The notes beneath the pieces are model-generated. The model was not told the DNA's origin. It did no database searches and saw only the letters and a list, made by a program, of their open reading frames with translations. From Bacteroidales bacterium (GTDB lineage: Bacteria > Bacteroidota > Bacteroidia > Bacteroidales > Tenuifilaceae), in contig JACJXC010000008.1 in NCBI GenBank assembly GCA_020636835.1, positions 1 through 64,000 of the forward strand: a stretch of DNA of 64,000 bases. The letters run 5' to 3'. Shown here piece after piece: positions 60,565 through 64,000 of the stretch; position 1 is the first letter of the stretch; each line of letters starts with the position of its first letter. The position numbers were made by a program, and so were the translations under genes.

Positions 60565-62145
60565 ATGTCAACATTTAACTGCGATTTTTTGGTAATAGGT
60601 TCCGGGATTGGGGGCTTAAGCTATGCGCTTAAAGTGGCCGAGCGCGGAAGTGTTATTGTTATTACCAAATCGGGATTAGACGAAACGAATACCTCGTATG
60701 CACAGGGCGGAATTGCGGCTGTTACCTACGACCCCGACACTACCGAGAAGCATATTAAGGATACCTTAATTTGTGGCGATGGTTTGTGCCACGAACCGGT
60801 TGTGCGAATGGTTGTGGAGGAAGCTCCTGCGCAGATTAATCAGCTTATTCAGTGGGGAGCAAAGTTCGACCGTAAGCCCAATGGCCAGTACGATTTGGCC
60901 CGCGAAGGGGGACACTCCGAGCATCGGATACTTCACCATAAGGATAACACGGGTTACGAGATTCAAAGGGCGTTAAGTGATAAGGTTCGCAGGCATCCCA
61001 ACATAAAACTATTCGAGAACTTTTTTGCTGTCGAAATTATTACCCAGCACCATATGGGCGATTTGGTGAAGCGTGGCGATCAGGATATCACCTGCTTTGG
61101 AGTGTATGCGCTCGATCTTAAAACCCAAAAGGTGCACACTTTCCTGAGTAAGGCTACCGTTATGGCCACCGGGGGTACTGGCAACATTTATAACAGCACC
61201 ACCAATCCCACCGTTGCTACCGGCGATGGAATTGCCATGGTTTACCGGGCAAAAGGCGAAATGGAGAACATGGAGTTTGTTCAATTTCACCCAACCTCGC
61301 TTTACAATCCGAGCGAGAAACCCTCTTTTCTTATTACCGAGGCAATGCGTGGCTTTGGGGCTATACTCAAAACTGCCGATGGTAAAGAGTTTATGCATAA
61401 GTACGACTCTCGCGGGTCGCTTGCCCCTCGCGATATAGTTGCCCGAGCCATCGATAACGAGATGAAGCTACGGGGCGAGGATCACGTTTACCTCGATGTT
61501 ACTTTCAAGGATCCTCACGAGATAATTAATCACTTCCCGAACATCTACCAAAAATGCCTTTCGCTCGGAATTGATATTACCAAGGATTTGATTCCGGTGG
61601 TACCAGCAGCTCACTATATGTGTGGGGGGATTAAGGTTGATATGAATGGAGAGTCAACAATCCGTAGGCTTTACGCCATTGGCGAGTGCTCATCAACGGG
61701 GCTACACGGTGCTAACCGACTGGCATCCAACTCGCTGATTGAGGCAATAGTTTTTGCCGAGATGGCTGCCCGTCATTCGTTGGCTCGCCTAAATTCTTTA
61801 ACAATCAATACTGCTATTCCTGAGTGGAACTACGAGGGAACCACGCATAACGAGGAGATGGTGCTTATCACGCAAAGTTACCGCGAGATGCAGCAGGTTA
61901 TGAGCAGTTACGTGGGTATTGTGCGTTCCAACCTGCGCTTGGAGCGAGCCCTGAGCCGTTTAGAAATATTGTACCAGGAAACTGAGGAGCTCTACAAGAA
62001 ATCGATACTTACCCAAAAGCTATGCGAGTTGCGGAACATGATTAATGTGGGATACCTAATAATTCGATTTGCACAGAATATGCACGAGAGCCGTGGACTA
62101 CATTACTCGCTGGATTATCCCAGGCAGAAGGGGATGGAGTTTTAA
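60565..62145 (+). CDS. nadB: L-aspartate oxidase
   Basis: An FAD enzyme that oxidises L-aspartate to iminoaspartate, the first step of de novo NAD synthesis. The 526-residue protein shows the dinucleotide fold VIGSGIGGLSYALKVAERG, YAQGGIAAV, the substrate region GGHSEHRILHHKDNTG, EFVQFHPTSL, and HYMCGGIKVDMNGES with GLHGANRLASNSLIEA. The C-terminal helical domain is complete. It can use fumarate or oxygen as acceptor. nadA and nadC are not in the window. Confidence 0.97.
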   Translation: MSTFNCDFLVIGSGIGGLSYALKVAERGSVIVITKSGLDETNTSYAQGGIAAVTYDPDTTEKHIKDTLICGDGLCHEPVVRMVVEEAPAQINQLIQWGAKFDRKPNGQYDLAREGGHSEHRILHHKDNTGYEIQRALSDKVRRHPNIKLFENFFAVEIITQHHMGDLVKRGDQDITCFGVYALDLKTQKVHTFLSKATVMATGGTGNIYNSTTNPTVATGDGIAMVYRAKGEMENMEFVQFHPTSLYNPSEKPSFLITEAMRGFGAILKTADGKEFMHKYDSRGSLAPRDIVARAIDNEMKLRGEDHVYLDVTFKDPHEIINHFPNIYQKCLSLGIDITKDLIPVVPAAHYMCGGIKVDMNGESTIRRLYAIGECSSTGLHGANRLASNSLIEAIVFAEMAARHSLARLNSLTINTAIPEWNYEGTTHNEEMVLITQSYREMQQVMSSYVGIVRSNLRLERALSRLEILYQETEELYKKSILTQKLCELRNMINVGYLIIRFAQNMHESRGLHYSLDYPRQKGMEF

Positions 62146-62293
62146 AATAAAGACTTTGAGCCAAAATCAACCAATAAGTTTTCTGCAAAAATTTACCCAT
62201 TTAAAGACCAGGAATGCCTTAGCGTAAAGTAGAGAGAGCAGTTAATGTGGCGTGATATTTAATAAAATGCTCCCCAAATTTATGTCGACAGCT

Positions 62294-62743
62294 TTATTTT
62301 ATAAGCAACTTATTCGGATTAATAATTGGGAGAATAAAGTTTTGCAGGGCAGTTCCCTGTACTTTAATCATAAGAATACCCCTAGTTGTTGAGTATGTAA
62401 TAGACGAAAGTGCATTGCCAAGATGCGGGTGCAACTCAACAACATTTTTTTTATTAAGAATTACTAGTTTGTCCAAATTCTCAATCATAAAAATAAAAGC
62501 CAAGTGGAAAACACCCAAAGCCTCATTCGGATTTTTCCCTTTGCTGTCGGTTCTAATGTCAACCTTAAAATCGGCTTTAATTAGTTTTTCCTCAAGGTTA
62601 AAACTCAACTGCAGGGTATTATCCAAGTTGTAACCCTCAATATGGTCAACAACTAAATCTTCAGGGGTATCTATTTGCCCTTTGATAAGTTTGTATTCTA
62701 GTATTGAGAGTTTATCGGGGTTAAAAGCATTATTATCCAACAT
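62294..62743 (-). CDS. SecB-like chaperone of a toxin-antitoxin-chaperone system
   Basis: A 149-residue protein that I read as a solitary SecB-like chaperone. Support: length, alternating beta pattern (DNTLQLSFNLEEKLIKADFK), then FHLAFIFMIENLD, and the C-terminal helix/LP turn NALSSITYSTTRGILMIKVQ followed by NFILPIINPNKLL, parallel to SecB's conserved end. Its ATG lies within the antitoxin gene (11-base overlap). In known TAC modules such a SecB-like protein binds the antitoxin C-terminus and protects it from degradation. It is too diverged to be the export chaperone itself. Confidence 0.65.
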   Translation of the reverse strand: MLDNNAFNPDKLSILEYKLIKGQIDTPEDLVVDHIEGYNLDNTLQLSFNLEEKLIKADFKVDIRTDSKGKNPNEALGVFHLAFIFMIENLDKLVILNKKNVVELHPHLGNALSSITYSTTRGILMIKVQGTALQNFILPIINPNKLLIK

Positions 62744-63134
62744 TGTTATAATCTGTTTTAATTGATGCGCGTTTCCACTCTATATCTTCATTTGGATTAC
62801 TTTTACTTCTATACACGGTCATTGTATATCTCGTTACTGATACATTCTCATTTATCTCGGGCATAGGTCTTTGAACAGGAATCTCAAGTAAAGTTTCACC
62901 TAGTTCTGCTTGCAATTTTGCAATGGAACGTAAGGTGAAATTATGCTCACCATTAAGCCATTTGCTTATTTCCGAGGGTCGTTTATCCAATTTCTCTGCA
63001 AGCATATTCTGTGAGTAGCCCTTATCCCTCATAACTTGGTTTATTCGCACAGCCAAGTCAGCGTATAAACGAACGAATATTTTTGTTTCTTCTGGTGTTT
63101 CGTCTATTACCTCCTGAAATATTTTGCTTTTCAT
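62733..63134 (-). CDS. XRE-family antitoxin (HigA-like)
   Basis: A 133-residue protein. Residues ~30-80 hold the helix-turn-helix (RDKGYSQNMLAEKLDKRPSE, ISKWLNGEHNFTLRSIAKLQ). The ~45-residue C-terminal extension (ENVSVTRYTMTVYRS ... IEWKRASIKTDYNNVG) is longer than in ordinary HigA and would be the chaperone-addiction segment of a TAC antitoxin. It follows the toxin gene by 10 bases and overlaps the SecB-like gene by 11, so all three are translated from one message. It probably binds the inverted repeat at 63689-63706. Confidence 0.82.
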   Translation of the reverse strand: MKSKIFQEVIDETPEETKIFVRLYADLAVRINQVMRDKGYSQNMLAEKLDKRPSEISKWLNGEHNFTLRSIAKLQAELGETLLEIPVQRPMPEINENVSVTRYTMTVYRSKSNPNEDIEWKRASIKTDYNNVG

Positions 63135-63144
63135 AGATGTGGGT

Positions 63145-63663
63145 TTAAAGGATTATTTCATCGCTTCCATCGTAATACTTAAACTCTCGTTGGTCGCTTG
63201 TTATATAAATTTCACTATTCCGTAATGCTTCTAGTATTCTCTCAGCAAATAGATTAGCCTCATTAAACGCCATGCTTGTTTTACCTTCTTGTGCGGAATT
63301 GCTTGTTTTTTCTGCACCGTTAAAAAGAACAACTAAACTATTTGATATTCTCAAGCAATAAAGCCTTAACGGAAAGTTTGAGTAATTAATTGTAATCTCG
63401 CCTACTCCAAACTTACCCTTTGGAGGTAATCCTTGGGTTTTGTTCTCAAACTTAAAAAATTCGGGTAATGCTCCATATTCATTACCAATTACAACCTCAA
63501 TAAAACTTGCAAGTTCCTGCAAGCTTGTTTTCAACTTCGAATCCTCTTTAAACCTCAAAAAGAACTTATCTGTTTCACTCAGTTTGGCATCGTCCCACTT
63601 AACAGTGTAAAAGGTGCATAATTTTTCTTCGTCATCAAATATTTGGAGTGCAAATGTATTCAC
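63145..63663 (-). CDS. Putative toxin of the SecB-linked TA system
   Basis: A 172-residue soluble protein starting at GTG 63663. It is clearly larger than classical HigB/RelE toxins (~90-115 residues). A core FPLRLYCLRISNSLVVLFNG, then GKTSMAFNEANLFAERILEA, is reminiscent of RelE/HigB-like strands ending in a helix, preceded by a ~100-residue N-terminal part of unknown fold (TVKWDDAKLSETDKFFLRFK). Toxin role is inferred from its place upstream of the XRE and SecB-like genes. If an RNase, the Arg in PLRLYCLR and nearby Lys residues are candidates for the active site. Confidence 0.65.
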   Translation of the reverse strand: MNTFALQIFDDEEKLCTFYTVKWDDAKLSETDKFFLRFKEDSKLKTSLQELASFIEVVIGNEYGALPEFFKFENKTQGLPPKGKFGVGEITINYSNFPLRLYCLRISNSLVVLFNGAEKTSNSAQEGKTSMAFNEANLFAERILEALRNSEIYITSDQREFKYYDGSDEIIL

Positions 63664-63688
63664 TTTTACCTGAATTTTACAATTTTAG

Positions 63689-63706
63689 TTTCACTTTTAA
63701 GTGAAA
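63689..63706. promoter_or_regulatory. Candidate operator of the toxin-antitoxin-chaperone operon
   Basis: TTTCACTT-TT-AAGTGAAA, a perfect 8-base inverted repeat around two bases, 25 bases upstream of the toxin start. Size and place are typical of an XRE antitoxin operator. The adjacent TAAAATTG on the minus strand could be a weak -7 box. Confidence 0.6.
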
Positions 63707-63780
63707 TATTTCTGTTTTATTGGTCAAATCAACGAGATTTGAAATAAGGACTTTAAAGATAAATACAATATTTTAATTTT

Positions 63781-64000
63781 TTAGGCCGAAAAAACTCTAC
63801 CCAACCTTTCAATTGCACTTAACATTTCTGTATAAATCTGTGTTGTTTTCCCATTTACTGTTGATTTTGTGCCTCAGATTATATATATCCCTAAATCTTA
63901 TACCCGTGTAGCACGAAAAAAGGAAGGGAATTAAAGCTCGTTTTATGGTTTTATCTGTTTGGGGTTGGGTAATCAACTCCTCTAGTTTTTTTACCTCACC
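63781..64000 (-). pseudogene. Decayed tyrosine recombinase (phage-type integrase), continues past window
   Basis: The minus-strand frame entering at base 64000 is open to a TGA at 63809-63811 and reads like the catalytic start of a Bacteroidota integrase: EVKKLEELIT, then ALIPFLFSCYTGIRFRDIYN with the catalytic Arg (TGIRF). Shortly after LRHK the frame is lost. Another frame then gives VNGKTTQIYTEMLSAIERLG, resembling the H..TTQIY segment with the nucleophilic Tyr at the C-terminus, and ends at TAA 63781-63783. About 70-80 residues between Arg and Tyr are missing, including the His-x-x-Arg box. The gene is therefore internally deleted and frameshifted. Upstream parts are outside the window. 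Confidence 0.7.

Overview
The window is chromosomal DNA from a member of the Bacteroidota, most likely of the Bacteroidales/Marinilabiliales type. The evidence is consistent: families largely confined to that phylum (DUF4271, DUF4254, DUF2723, the long AtpB with a periplasmic N-terminus, UpxY-type NusG paralogue, TPR-SpoIIE phosphatases), two proteins with C-terminal type IX secretion tails, and several promoters matching the phylum's TTTG-N18-21-TANNTTTG consensus. Most of the window is ordinary housekeeping sequence. I see no rRNA, tRNA or CRISPR array.

Layout. 1-3.6 kb: the 3' part of uvrC, then DUF4271-hemD-rnpA-yidD. 3.6-7.2 kb (minus): AsmA-like protein and an orphan histidine kinase. 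7.4-13 kb (plus): an apparent operon of a TPR-SpoIIE phosphatase, an exported ankyrin-PPP-type phosphatase, an exported CotH-like kinase-fold protein and a rhomboid protease. 13-18.8 kb: bactofilin, a small membrane protein and atpB-E-F-H-A-G, closed by a strong bidirectional terminator. The atpD-atpC pair lies 33 kb away (51.7-53.5 kb), so the F-type ATP synthase genes are split. 18.8-35.6 kb: Na/Pi cotransporter, RND/MMPL exporter with polyprenyl synthetase, tandem universal stress protein, MnmH, AIM24-like protein, RsgA, YitT protein, B12-type radical SAM enzyme, ferredoxin/GT9/DUF4254 cluster, U32 peptidase and DUF3267 metalloprotease. 35.7-36.7 kb: a single-domain HUH (Y1) transposase tightly bracketed by composite hairpin repeats; a related repeat cluster without transposase lies at 25.4-25.8 kb. 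36.8-40.3 kb: a 1167-residue protein that I take to be a diphosphate-dependent PEP carboxykinase. 40.6-48.1 kb (minus): secreted endonuclease I, 5-FTHF cyclo-ligase, a metalloprotease/propeller/barrel-like protein, a secreted EEP-family enzyme and a SUI1 factor. 48.5-62.1 kb: DUF2723 protein, atpDC, a hydrolase-fold protein with altered catalytic residues, a TetR regulator with an unusual C-terminal domain, an orphan UpxY antiterminator, an M23 peptidase, small lipoproteins, a two-gene LysO exporter, a PHP phosphatase and nadB.

The last 1.7 kb changes character. It holds a tripartite toxin-antitoxin-chaperone operon (large unfamiliar toxin, XRE antitoxin, solitary SecB-like chaperone) with a perfect 18-base inverted repeat upstream, and the decayed remains of a tyrosine recombinase running off the window edge. 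This looks like the border of an integrated element. The strongest candidates for new biology are this SecB-linked system, the transposase/hairpin-repeat system, the exported kinase-phosphatase pair and the TetR fusion.
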